64,000 bases of DNA from Przewalskia tangutica (lineage: Eukaryota; Streptophyta; Magnoliopsida; Solanales; Solanaceae): the NCBI GenBank assembly GCA_029844215.1, contig CM056736.1:25419501-25483500 (forward strand). Direction: 5' to 3'. Positions within the stretch are counted from its first letter, which is position 1; each line of letters starts with the position of its first letter. Below are positions 44,885 to 55,823 of the stretch, one piece after another. The position numbers were made by a program, and so were the translations under genes. The notes below the pieces were generated by a model that was not told the DNA's origin, did not search any database, and worked only from the letters and a program-made list of their open reading frames with translations.

Positions 44885-47800
44885 TGTTATACCGTATTTC
44901 AGTATATGCGTGGGGCGTGCGTAGAAAATTTTGAAGTTTAAAGTGGCTTGGCGAATTATTTTGTTCACAACACCCGTTTAGAGTCGTTTTCGCAAACGTT
45001 TCCACGACTTTCGTAGGGTAAATTACGGCTATGTCATTTTAATTTTTGCGGATTTTTCGGTGTGGAACATTTTGGACCAACGAGAGGCGACACTTGTCAC
45101 CTCTCATTGGAGCACGTTAATGGCGGTTGGCTTGGACGAAATGGTGACTATTTTGTCAAGTAGTAGGTAGGATATTTTGTGGTAGATAGATAAGGTGCAC
45201 TTGGCAAGATCTTGGCCATTGGTTGGCCTTTGCTAGACTATAAATACCCTCTTTGATGACTTCTTCATCCATTCCTAAAATATTTCTAAGTGTTAAATCC
45301 TCCTCCCTCCTCAGTGTTGAGTTCGTGAGAGCCTCCTCCCCTGGCGAGAGCCCTCCCTCCTCAGGGTGCTAGCTGGGTACCCCACTAGCCTAGTTGTTTC
45401 GTATAATACCCCCTCTTGGTAGAAATACTCTCAAAGTATTGTTATAATGCCCAAATTACCTTAGCGTATACCTTGTAGTATTCTAAGGTTATACCTATAC
45501 AAAAAGCCCAGTTATACTATCATACTTCCGTCAGTCACAAAACCGAAACCCTAAGGAAAATCTCCATAGTTAGTTGGAGTAATTAGTAGAAGTTGGTTAG
45601 AACTTCTAAGGGTTGTATGGAGCGGGTCGGAGCGCATGAGTAGGAGCTAAACCTTTCTCGGGATCGACATTTAAACTCGGATAATTATGGGCTTATCGAG
45701 GTAAATATCTTGTCCTCTATTGTAATTGGAAATTACATGATTGTTAGACTATATAGTTGAAGTATACTATATATCGAATCGAACGTTGTTGTCGTGATGT
45801 CTTTTGACTTAAGCTTTGAATAATAAGAAACCTTTTGAAAGAAAGTCTTGAGCGTATTTTACATAGGGTGTATTCTGATGAGACTTGTGTAGCTTTTACG
45901 TGAGGTAGAATTGTGCACGTCCGGATTAGACGTATAACCCCACGGTTGGCTTGGTAGCGGCCAGATAGAGGAGGAGATTTACGCTGTTGCGGGAGGTCTG
46001 CCAATTTTACGTAGAATGTTCTACGATTAGACCTAAATGTTAATAAGCGCCTTGTGCCTTATAGGTTGAAGTACTACGTGTGGCGCGATCTACTTGGCAG
46101 GAGTAGCGACGGTTGGAAGTACTTGGAGCGTTTTGCTATTAGTCGATACTCGTCGCGAGGTATGTGAACCTCTTCCTATCTCTTCTAGCATGATGTGTGT
46201 GTAACTATGTAGTCGGTGACGCATACATGTGTTAAATGTATTTGATTGGTCTAAAACATAAAGTGTTATAACGGCTTTATGGGAAGTTGGTTATAACAGC
46301 TTTATGTAGGTAAGAAAATACTTGTGGTTTTTAAAAGGTAACTGATTTGAACTGTAACTGGCTGGTTATGTGATAATAAAGAACTTGAAGTATTTCAAAG
46401 GATTTTTGAATCATTTTGAAAGAAGAGTAATACTTGGTTTCTTTTGAAAACTTAAGAGTTTTACTAGCTTTATGGGAAGTTAGGTATAACGGCTTAATAA
46501 TGTTTTACTGATTTCGGAAATCAGAATGTGTATCGACAAACCACTGCAGCGTTAATAAAAGGAAATGTTTTGACGGATTAAGTATTATTAAAACCAGTAG
46601 AAACTTCCATCTGCATAGAAGCTAAGATGAGACAAAATGATATTTCCTAGATCATGGTCTTTGTAATAAGATTTTTATAAACAAGAATATCCTACTCACA
46701 TATAAGGCTTATGTTTCTCAGATGGTTTAAAAGAGAATGATATTCTTAAGTGATTAATACTATGAACTACGGAACCCTTTCGAAAAATGAGAAACTTGAA
46801 CATTGGAAATTAGGCAAACTTGAACATTGGAAATTAGGCAAACTTGAACATTGGAAAAGAATGTTGCTACTTGATTTTACAAAGTGAAGTAATTGATTTA
46901 CTTTAAAAAGATAGTCACTCTATTTTTATACCACGGGTATTGTGTGACATTGTGAAAGTAACGTATCTTTTAAAGAGTTAATGTATGAAGTACTTTGGGG
47001 ATAAAACCCCGAACTTGTTGGCATATAGTAGAAAGTACCTTGTGTATATAACTTGATTGTGTTGGTTTGTGATAGCCTTGTAATACTTTCTTGTTGATTG
47101 ATAAGTAAACATGCTAGGATGCTACGTGTGTTAGTGTCTTGTGATGTTAGTGTAAAGGGGTTTTCCTCATCGCGCTTAAAGTTGTTTGACTATCACCGTT
47201 ATGTTGGTATTGTACCACTCACCTTGACTTGTTTCGGAGGTTAAGGCGCCTCCGTCGCGGGGTAGACTCGGTGATGCAGGACCATGATTCGAGAATACCT
47301 CATGCGGGTCGGGGATCCATGCGGAACTACGGGAGTTCGGGTTAGTTTGCGGCCCTTGTGGTCATGCGGTCTTTGTGGCTACGCGATGCGAGTCGGGGCG
47401 ATCTTGGGAGTAGCTACCCTCGATGCGAGAATACCTCATGCGGGCTATGAGGTTGGCCTATGCGAGCTGCGGAGAGTTCGAGGCTAGACGCGCATTTGAT
47501 CTGCGGGCGAGTGACGGCTTTGATCATGTGATGCAGAGCGGATATCATGACACGCTTTATGACCTTGCTAGTGCGTAGGTGTTAGTAGTCGGCTATGCCT
47601 TCGCACTTACCTGTCTTGTTTTATTAGGACAGGTGGGACCTGGTGTTCATGTGTATTCCTTGGTGCTTTTATATCATAAACTGTCGGCAGTGAGGAAGGT
47701 ATTCCACGGGCATGATTGATGTTGTGGGCGTGAGACCCATAGTTATACTTGAGTGATGACTTTGAGGGCGTGAGTCCCTAACTTGACATGACTGTTTATT

Positions 47801-48325
47801 TATTGTGAACTGTAGTTTGGTTACCATACAAGTCTCCTGTTTCATATAGACTGCTATGATTTCATTTACGATATTTTGGCCACATACTTGGTACTGTTAT
47901 CGACCTCCTTCGGGGGGCTGCGTTCATGCCGCAGGTTGAGGTACACCAGTCGTTGATCCTCGCTCTTAGGGTCACAGTTCAGCGTTTGGGAAGCTCCGTT
48001 CCGCCGGAGGCTTATCTTAGTATAGTCCCCTGTTGTTATAGGTGCTTACATTCAGGGGTATGACGGGGCCCTGTCCCGTCGTTGTTGTCATATCATTCGT
48101 AAGTGCAGTAATCTTTGTGGGCGGGGTTTGTAAAAAGGATTAAACTGTTCATGTTGAAAGAATTGTTGTTTATATATATGCCGAAAGGCAAGTGTTCACA
48201 GATTATCGTTTATACTTCTGTTATTTCATGTTATTGATTTATGTTCCGCTGATTTTCTCTGATGTATGACTACTAGGGTGCCCGGGGTAAGGCACCAGTC
48301 ACGGGCCCGGGTTCGGGTCGTGACA
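44885..48325 (+). repeat. Tekay-B 3' LTR
   Basis: 3441 bp, TG...CA, ending 'gggtcgtgaca' before the gcgtg duplication. AT-rich blocks match the 5' LTR almost base for base (for example 46380-47130 against 40330-41090). GC-rich blocks differ by small indels. The 3' copy usually has the longer G or C runs. Confidence 0.93.
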
Positions 48326-48776
48326 GCGTGATTGGGATTTGAGATCACGATGAAGGGAATTGCTGGTAGTGAATTAAATTCTCAAACTTGAAAAATTCCT
48401 CCATTGTCATATTTTTAGTTCTAGAGTTCGGTTTGGGGTGATTTCAAGGGAAACCTTCATGATTCAAATCAGGGATATGGAGTGTTCCGAGGCTTTACGA
48501 AAAGGAAAGGTGAAATCTTGATGTTTGTGGAGCGTTGCTTGGTATTCGAGATATGTTAAGACTTTCTAGATTTTGTTGATGAAGGTTTTGCTAATCAAAG
48601 ACTAAATGTAGTGACGAATTATAATCCGAGAATCCAAATAATATAGGCACTAGCTGGTGATTGTTTGACTTGATTGCTTGTTATGTGCATATATCACTTT
48701 ATAGACTTGTATACTTATGTTGATTGAATTAATACATATTCATGTATGAATCATGCTTATATTGAAACACATTTGA

Positions 48777-49053
48777 TATTTCCTTCGTCCCAATTTATGT
48801 GACACCATTTCTCTTTTAGTCGGTCTCAAAATGAATGCCATCTTTTCTTATTTGGCAATTATTTAATGACAGCGTTCCTATTTTACCCTTTTCGGATCCC
48901 AATTAATTTGAAGGATGTACTTATTATGAAGAAAAGACAATAACAATAGGCATTAAAGTAATGACAATTTGGTAAACACAACAAAGTCTTTCCTTATTTC
49001 TTAAATTTTGTGCCCGATAAAATAGTGCCACATAAATTGAGACATATGAAGTA
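48777..49053. mobile_element. Stowaway-like (Tc1/mariner) MITE
   Basis: The left end 'tccttcgtcccaatttatg' and the right end 'cataaattgagacatatgaa' are imperfect inverted repeats of the common plant 'ctccgtcccaatttatgtg' type, continuing inward as 'tgacaccatt' and 'aatagtgcca'. TA lies at both edges. About 277 bp, no coding. Confidence 0.85.
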
Positions 49054-49129
49054 TTTCTGTTTTTGTAATCATCCATATACACTTTTGATGATGGTTTACT
49101 TAATATGGCCCTTTGTGAGTTAGAATTGA

Positions 49130-49290
49130 TCTATTTGGAGTGAGATGATGAAAGAATATGGTTCCGGTGAAATTATGAAATGCCGAAGGGAAATAGTTCC
49201 GACGAAATTGTGATAAAGTCGAAGGGAAATGATTCTGGCGAATGTGTGTAATCTTAAGGAAAATGATCTCGGTGGTATATGGACCTCGTG
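49130..49290 (+). repeat. Degenerate ~50-bp tandem repeat in the Tekay-C LTR
   Basis: About three diverged units sharing 'ccgaagggaaatag', 'tcgaagggaaatga' and 'ttaaggaaaatgat', each followed by 'ttc(c/t)g(a/g)cgaa(a/t)(t/g)tgtg'-like words. Confidence 0.55.
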
Positions 49291-49542
49291 AGTCCCCCAT
49301 GAGTCACAAATTCTCAAAGATTATCAATGAGTATCGTGTATATACGATTTGAGGGAGATGTTGGTTATTAAAACATCTCATTGTATTGGACGACATTACA
49401 TTGCATCACGTGCTTCATTTTTATTTGGTTATGTTCTTAATTGATATTTGGACATTACTTGACATTTTATTTTTTCTTATTTTAGTAGAAATTTGATTGT
49501 TGGATGTAATGTAAACTTGTGAGATTAAAAGATGGTTTTGCG

Positions 49543-50022
49543 GTTCGCTCTGAAACATAGATGTGAATACCTTATATTATCATGTTTTTCGTTCATCAAC
49601 TCTGTTATCATGAGCGGATCATAAAGGATTGAGAGGAAAGCAATCATAGGTTCAAATCATGTGAGACACTTCGTTTGGATTATAGACATGACATGGGTAC
49701 ATTATTACGGTTCACTTTTACGTGGAGGCATAAAAGCTACTGAGAATTTTGGATGGTGCTCTAAGTCAGATAATTGCTTTTTAGGGTCGCCACCTAATTT
49801 ATAGGTATTAGGAAAACCAAGTTGAAATATTTTATTTAAAAACATTTAACAAATCCTATCTAAACCAGAGTCTAGATAAGGGTTCTAGTGATCCCCGGGG
49901 AAGGTCTTAGACACCCCGATATTAAGAATCTGTAGAATACAGTTGACCTTCGGGTTCTATAGCATGTTTTAATTATTTAAATTGCTCAAAGTATTTAAAA
50001 TATCCGCAAAATACTTGTCATT
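49543..50022 (-). repeat. Inverted fragment of the first Tat-type LTR family
   Basis: This is the reverse complement of 8046-8522 almost throughout: the landmarks 'aattaggtggcgaccct', 'ggcataaaagctactgaga' and 'gttcgctctgaaacatag' match in order. It represents the last ~480 bases of that LTR on the opposite strand, about 41 kb away. Both copies stop at the same point on one side (8522 / 49543), supporting that point as the LTR end. Confidence 0.88.
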
Positions 50023-50592
50023 TATTGTACACTATATATACTTTGTATAATGAGAAAGACTCCCCAAGGGGAATTGATACAATCTTACAGTTTACACTCA
50101 AAATGAAGAATACACTCAAATCTCCTTTGAAATATAAGAATAGAAGAAATAAAATTCACTCAGATCTGAGAAAATACACTCAATCTAAGAAACTAGACTC
50201 AAATCTGAGAAAGTCTGATTAGTTGGCCATAGATTCCAGTCATAGATGACAATGGCGGTGGAGCTAATGACGAGAAAGGGGGAAAGCAATTGGTTTGGCT
50301 AAGCCGCTTCAGCAGTTTCCCTAGAAAAATGTCATGTGTATCATCATGTGGTGGTTGTGGTTGGTCATGGTGGTTGACGACGACAGTGTCATAACCATAG
50401 TGCCTGCTCCGTGCAGATGACTAGCATCACTGCAATTTGATTCCTCTCTGTTGAATTTTCTTCTAACTGAATTGGGACATGCCCCTACCACATAATGAAG
50501 TGTGTGAACTCAAGCAGGCTTGGACACGAAAACGGTCAGATATAGAGAATAAAGGAGAAGAAAGAGACTTAAATGTACCTTTGTATGTATAG
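50023..50592. other. Unassigned stretch with 'acactcaaa' repeats
   Basis: 'tacactcaaaatgaagaata' and related words recur at 50090-50200 and resemble words at 12380-12500 in the possible Mutator-like segment. The remainder (50215-50560) is higher in GC and looks like a different source, with no recognisable frame. Confidence 0.4.
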
Positions 50593-50652
50593 TGTTAGAC
50601 TAGCAAGTTTAAGCAATGAAAAAATGTATTTTCACAAAGTGCTAGCCTAACA
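50593..50652. repeat. 60-base inverted repeat
   Basis: Arms tgttagactagca (50593-50605) and tgctagcctaaca (50640-50652) pair at 12 of 13 positions around a 34-base loop. Confidence 0.7.
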
Positions 50653-50653
50653 A

Positions 50654-50773
50654 TCAGGGGCCTACGTACAAGGGGTGGGGGGCTACGACACCTGAACATC
50701 TCGGTTGAAACTTTATGTATATGCGTATAGTAGAGAAAATAAATAGTAACAACAACAAATAGTATGATAACCA
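50654..50773. other. Possible truncated hAT-like end
   Basis: Starts 'caggggcctacgtac' with 'ggggtggggggctacgac' following. CAGGGGC-type starts are common in plant hAT relatives, but no second end or duplication is visible. Confidence 0.25.
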
Positions 50774-50955
50774 TGTTAATTGAAACTCTTGTCCCACATC
50801 GGCAAGATGACATTATGTCATTTTATTAAAACCCTATATATAGGGATGTACTTGTTTTTCTTTAACTTACCAATTCACTATCAATAATAGTCGTATTTTC
50901 TTTTTTACTCTTGTTATTGCCTTACAATGATTCATAAATAATATGAATTCTAACA
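50774..50955 (+). repeat. Ty1/copia 5' LTR, 182 bp
   Basis: TGTTAATTG ... TTCTAACA, ending exactly at a primer-binding site. Includes 'cttgtcccacatcgg', a common motif in short plant copia LTRs, and a TATA box ('tatatata', 50835-50842). The short length suggests an Ale/Retrofit-type copia. Confidence 0.82.
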
Positions 50956-50970
50956 TGGTATCAGAGAGAA
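50956..50970 (+). promoter_or_regulatory. Primer-binding site of the copia element (initiator tRNA-Met type)
   Basis: 'tggtatcagagagaa' follows the LTR end directly, the standard plant copia primer site. Confidence 0.88.
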
Positions 50971-51268
50971 TAAAATAATATTAATTTTAAATTAATATTA
51001 TTTTAAATTATTGGTCGATTCTACCGCCTATTATATGAATTCTCGCATTATGATATTGGTCGGTTCTACCGCCTATTACATAAATTATTACATAATATTG
51101 GTTGGTTCTACCGCCTATCTTGTTAGTTCTTGTTAGATTCGCTATTTGTGTTCGTTCTTATTAAATTTGGGTTCTTGTTCTGATCGGTTCCACCACTTCC
51201 GCATTTTGATTGGTTAGATTGAAATTATTGCTTGTTATTTGAGATTTTTTTCTGATCAAAATTCATAA

Positions 51269-51838
51269 TGGCTGGAGGTGATGATTTTTTGCAATCTATT
51301 GGTGTTCGGTTAAATGGAAAAAAAAATCCTATTGGAGCAATGTCATGGTAAATTTTTTGAAGGGAAAGGGATTTTGGGATTATATGTCTGAAAAAGCTAA
51401 ATGCCCTAAAATTGGAGATGAAAAATTTGATGAAATATTTAAGACTTGGGAGACCAATAATTCAAAGATTATTACTTGGATTAATAACTCTGTTGAACAA
51501 AGAATTGATGTTCAATTGGCTAAATAAACTACTAAAGAGATTTGGGACTATTTGTCAAGATTGTTTGTGCAGAATAATTTTGTTGTTAAATATCAATTAA
51601 CATCTGAAATTCGTGCACTAGTACAAAATGATTTGGGCATTCAAAATTATTTTTGTGCAATGACCACTTTGTGGGATCAGTTAGCTATGACAGAATCTAC
51701 TGAATTGCAAGCATGTGATGCTTATATTAAATGCAGAGATGAAGACCGTCTTGTTCAACTATTGATAGGTCTTCGGTCAGAATTTGAGAATTGTCGTTCA
51801 GGCTTGTTGCACCGCAAACCCTTACCATCTGTTGAAGA
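51269..51838 (+). pseudogene. Ty1/copia gag, interrupted at 51838
   Basis: The ATG at 51269 reads MAGGDDFLQSIGVRLNGK, then a frameshift near 51340, then FLKGKGFWDYMSEKAKCPKI (51351-51410), WETNNSKIITWINNSVEQRI and, after a stop at 51525, EIWDYLSRLF, MTTLWDQLAM, IGLRSEFENCRS. This is the copia gag domain (Retrotran_gag type). The zinc knuckle and pol are missing because Tekay-E inserted here. The continuation is expected to the right of Tekay-E, outside the window. Confidence 0.87.
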
Positions 51839-54670
51839 TGTTATCACGCCCCGAATTTTCTCAAGTCTTCACTTAAGGCGTGATGACACCTGAAAAATTA
51901 TTCCTTACTAGGAGCACCATCTAATTCTCTTTATTTTGAAATTCAGACTTGTATTTAAATGTGGAACTATTATTAACAATGGAAGTAAAGAAATTTGTTT
52001 ATGAATTTAATTAAAACATAACGCGAGCCCATGCTCGTGCAAATATTATTTCTACTTAGACATAATGACAGTGATTATTCCAAGTTTGAAAGGAGACAAT
52101 CCCACACGGGCATTTCCCGAGATACTGAGACTAAACCTTTCACTACATTCTAAATATGACAAATACCAAGTCCGAAGCAATGGATTCGGTACGACAAAGA
52201 GGCTGCGGGACGATCGCTAGCCTTGGTATAGAGCATTTCCTCTATCACGTTTTTCTGAAACATGTTAAATAAAGAGTCAGCCCTACCATCCGGGCCTGAG
52301 TGAGAACCTTATCCTACAATTCAAAATAACCTCACAATATTCTAAGTGCAATCACATTATAACATAATAAGCATGTTGCAAAAACGTATTATGTTACAAC
52401 AATTTTTTAATTTAACTAATAACCTATTATAATCCATACCACACATTAAGGTATTCCTCTGCATTTTTTTACATTTGTTGCGACGTACAACCTGATCCGA
52501 TGCATTTACATCTTTGTTGCGGCGTGCAACCTGATCCGATGCATTTACAAATATATATTTTTTACATCTCTCTGAACACGTATTCACTTTACATATTTGT
52601 TGCGGTATGCAACCCGATCCAATGCATTTATCGATTTGTGGACACGTATTCACTTTACATATTTGTTTCGGGCATGTTACCCGACCCAATACATTTACCA
52701 ATTTGTGAACACGTATTCACTTTACATGTTTGTTCCGGGCATGTTATCCGATCAAATGCATTTACCAATTTGTGAACACGTATTCACTTTACATGTTTGT
52801 TCCGGGCATGTTACCCGATCAAATGCATTTTCCAATTTGTGAACACGTATTCACTTTGTAATTTGTTTTGAAGGTCAAATAAATAATATTCTTTTTTTTT
52901 ACATTCTTCATGTCGTACTTGTAAAGGTTATAACTCTTTAACCGTAACTTCAACTAAGATGTTTCTTACACTGAAACGAAGGTAACACAAGGACCTTTCA
53001 CTATACCAAATTTCATTTGAAACTACTTTGGGTAATTAGCACAAATTTATCCACAAAACAGCCACATGAAATTTGATTCGCCAGAATTTTATTAAACAGG
53101 GCCAAAATTTAAAAGAGTCATAACTTCTAATCCGTAAGCCCGTTCGAGCCCCGTAAAATCTCAAAATTATGAGAACAGAGATTTATACGTCTCCATTTGA
53201 ATCATCCATTCAGATTATGTACCATTTGTCATAGTTTTTCACTTTTATGTACTACCTTCTGGATTCTGATAGATCTGAGGAAGAGACTTCAAACTACAAT
53301 AACTCTCAATATGTAAGTGAGTTTTATCCCTAATTTGGCTCAATATGATCTGCACATATAGATGTACAACACTTCCAAATTTCACCAAATTCTAACAAGT
53401 ACAACCTAGTGGAAACAGATTGTAAAGTTCTACCTTCCTGTGCTTCAGTCAAGAAGACAGAAACTTTAAACAGCGATAACTCTCAACCCGTAAGTCATAT
53501 GGACCCCCGTAAGGTCTCAAAATGTCAACAACATAGAAATATAGAACTTTTATTTAGCTCAAATTTTCAGATTCTCTATCGAATTGTACAGTTTTACGTT
53601 TTTGTGTGCTGCCTTTTCGGACTCCAGACAATTCGAGGCAGAAACTTCAAACTATGATAACTCTTAAACCGTAAGTCTGTTTCATCTATTCTTTAGCTCA
53701 GTATGATCATAACAGAGAGGTGTACAACACTTTCGAATATCATTCAATTCTAACAAGTATAACTTAGTGAAAATAGTTCGCAAGGTTCATGACTCAACTA
53801 GTTATTTAAACAATCAAAAGTTGATGATTTCTTTCAACACCCAATTCATATTCTAACATGTATTGAACATAAAATAATGCATTTCACTAAGAATTTCTGA
53901 GTGAGAAAACTCACCTTGTAAGCGTGAAAATGATTGTTGTTCGGTTGCTAAACGTGACCCTTGCTCCCTAGTATTTTTTATTCTTGTTCTTCTTGCCCTC
54001 TTGAAAACTTTCAGATTTATTTTCTTCTTGTTCACTTATTTTTTTCTGATTTTCTATTCTTTGTGCTAGTCCTTTGTTTGTGCCAAGTACAATGTATAAG
54101 TAGATGTGTTTTTAGGAGGTGGAAGGACAAGAGATTGAAGGGAAATTAAAGGGGTTTGGGGTCAGGGGGTTTATGGCGAGTAAATATGAAGAAGTTCAAC
54201 AGTCCTTATTAATGCTCCATTCATTTTCCCTAGTAGAAACATTTACATATATGAGTGGTTAAAGGCTGATTCATTCACACGATTTCCCAGCAGAAACATT
54301 ATGTCACTTATTTATTCATTAATCACTAACTTAGCCAACCTTTGGTTAATACAAATAAACTGTAGAATTTGTAATAAAGTTCATCAAGTAATTAAAGGTA
54401 GGCTAATTTAACACGATAAAAAATTATGTGAAAGAGAATCTCATAGAACATAATTTTATAAGAAAGCTTTTATTATGGACGTTTTTTTTTTAGGCAGAAT
54501 AGTTATTAGAGGATATGCATAAGTTCAAGTACTAATCATCACTAAGAGATGTAGTATATTTTCACCACCCTTGTATATATTTTTTTTAGTAGGGATATAG
54601 TATATTACTACCACCTTTATACATATATATATATTCGTTCTTATTTAAAAGATTTTTTTTGAATTTTACA
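51839..54670 (-). repeat. Tekay-E 3' LTR
   Basis: On the minus strand it starts 'tgtaaaattc' after a purine tract and ends 'ggggcgtgataaca' at 51839, inside the copia gag. About 2.8 kb, AT-rich. Contains a ~67-bp tandem repeat (52576-52860) and several diverged blocks with 'acaacact' and 'taactctcaa' (52920-53780). The partner LTR is outside the window, so the limits rest on motifs. Confidence 0.7.
52450..52860 (-). repeat. ~67-bp tandem repeat in the Tekay-E LTR
   Basis: 'acacgtattcactttacat' recurs at 52576, 52642, 52709, 52777 and 52843 (spacing 66-68), each followed by 'tttgtt(g/c)cgg', 'aacccgat' and 'atgcattta'. Two shorter units with only the 'gttgcggcgtgcaacctgat' part precede it (52475-52550). 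Confidence 0.88.
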
Positions 54671-54721
54671 TTCTCTCCTCCTTAAGTAACATTCGTCATC
54701 GAATGTGAACAAGGTCGTAAC
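54667..54721 (-). repeat. Purine tract and palindrome block, copy 2 (duplicated)
   Basis: On the minus strand 'ttcacattcgatgacgaatg', then 'ttacttaaggaggagaga'. It matches 55705-55758. If the hAT-like element is set aside the two copies are about 110 bases apart, so the PPT region was tandemly duplicated. This copy adjoins the LTR start. Confidence 0.75.
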
Positions 54722-55649
54722 TAGGGATGACAACATATAGGATCTGGACCGGATTCTACTAGATCCAGATCCAGATTCGTTTTTCATGCATGTATTCATA
54801 TCCATATCCAGATCCAGATCCATAGGGTCCATAAAATCAGATCCAGACCATCGGATCCACGGATCGGATCTGGATCCACATGTAAAAGAATTGATTGAAT
54901 TTTCCAGTAATACGAATTGATTTAAAGAATAATGTTCGAGAATCAGCATAATTTATTTTGTTGAACTTTGTATCGTCTGTTTCTGAGTTTCACACCCTTT
55001 ATTTCTTAGGTTTACTAACTATTTCATTTGACTTCCTCTGTATATGACCATAGACTTCTATACTGGCCTATGTTATTGAATTATTTCTTCTACACTCAAA
55101 ATGAAACTTTCTATTCCCGGAACAGCATGTTCTTGCATCTACTAACCAATCAAATTATGGCATGTCCCAATAATATGTACCATGTAGCTTATAAACATAC
55201 AATTTTGCTAAAGTCATTGATTGCAGAACAAATTAATCTGAAAAAGTTGGAGAACAAGACATCGATTTGGTCCTTGTAATTCTCAGTAATGATTTGTATA
55301 TGCGTTGTTTACTGCTTAGTAAAGTAGCATGTTATTATGCTTTTTGGTAGATGATATCATCTAATCTTCATATGGGCTGGGCAAAGGACTTGGGTTGGGC
55401 AGAAAATTAAAGTTGGGATGGAATATGGAAGGATGTATAAATAATAAATGTATAATTAATTTAATAAAAAATGGATCCACGGATCGGATCTGGACCGGAT
55501 ACGGATCTCAAAGACAAGATCCAGATTCAGATCTGATCCATCATAAACGGATCTGGGTCCGATCCGGATTCGTCGGGTCCAAAATTTGAATATTCATATC
55601 CTATAAAACGGATCTGGATCCAGGATCCATTGCCATCTCTAGTCATAAC
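54714..55649. mobile_element. Second non-autonomous hAT-like element, 920 bp
   Basis: The element itself is 54722-55641, with the 8-bp duplication gtcgtaac (54714-54721) / gtcataac (55642-55649), one mismatch. Ends: tagggatgacaac and, inward from the right, tagagatggcaatgg, the same family of ends as the element at 7212-8026. Dense 'ggatctggatcc'-like words fill both subterminal regions (54740-54880 and 55470-55630). No transposase. Confidence 0.88.
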
Positions 55650-55704
55650 ATAGTCACATAGACACAATAATTATTATTGTTATTGTAACAATAATTTGAG
55701 ACTT

Positions 55705-55758
55705 CACATTCTCCCTTCTTTGAGCAACATTCGTCCTCGAATGTGAATAAGGTCGTAA
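55705..55758 (-). repeat. Purine tract and palindrome block, copy 1
   Basis: On the minus strand 'ttcacattcgaggacgaatg', then 'ttgctcaaagaagggaga'. It lies just after the chromodomain gene and is the original position for a Tekay polypurine tract. Confidence 0.75.
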
Positions 55759-55823
55759 CACATGCATATAGACACAAAAATAGCACACATATGAAGTACC
55801 ATGTAACACATTTTTTTATTACC

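Larger units (their letters stand above)
38832..48330 (+). mobile_element. Tekay-B: deletion-derivative Ty3/gypsy element in the Tekay-C 3' LTR
   Basis: The element itself is 38837-48325 (9489 bp), with the 5-bp duplication gcgtg at 38832-38836 and 48326-48330. Two long LTRs (3431 and 3441 bp) surround an internal region of only 2617 bp (42268-44884), about half that of Tekay-A. It keeps gag remnants and the integrase end but shows no RT or RNase H. The LTR termini (TGTTATACC / CGTGACA) resemble Tekay-A, so these are related families. Confidence 0.93.
48331..49542 (+). repeat. Tekay-C 3' LTR, second part, truncated
   Basis: Resumes the LTR after Tekay-B. It contains a Stowaway-like MITE (48777-49053) and a short degenerate repeat (49130-49290). 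The LTR end seen at 13191-13308 is not present; similarity to the inverted Tat LTR piece starts near 49543, so the LTR was truncated there. Confidence 0.6.
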
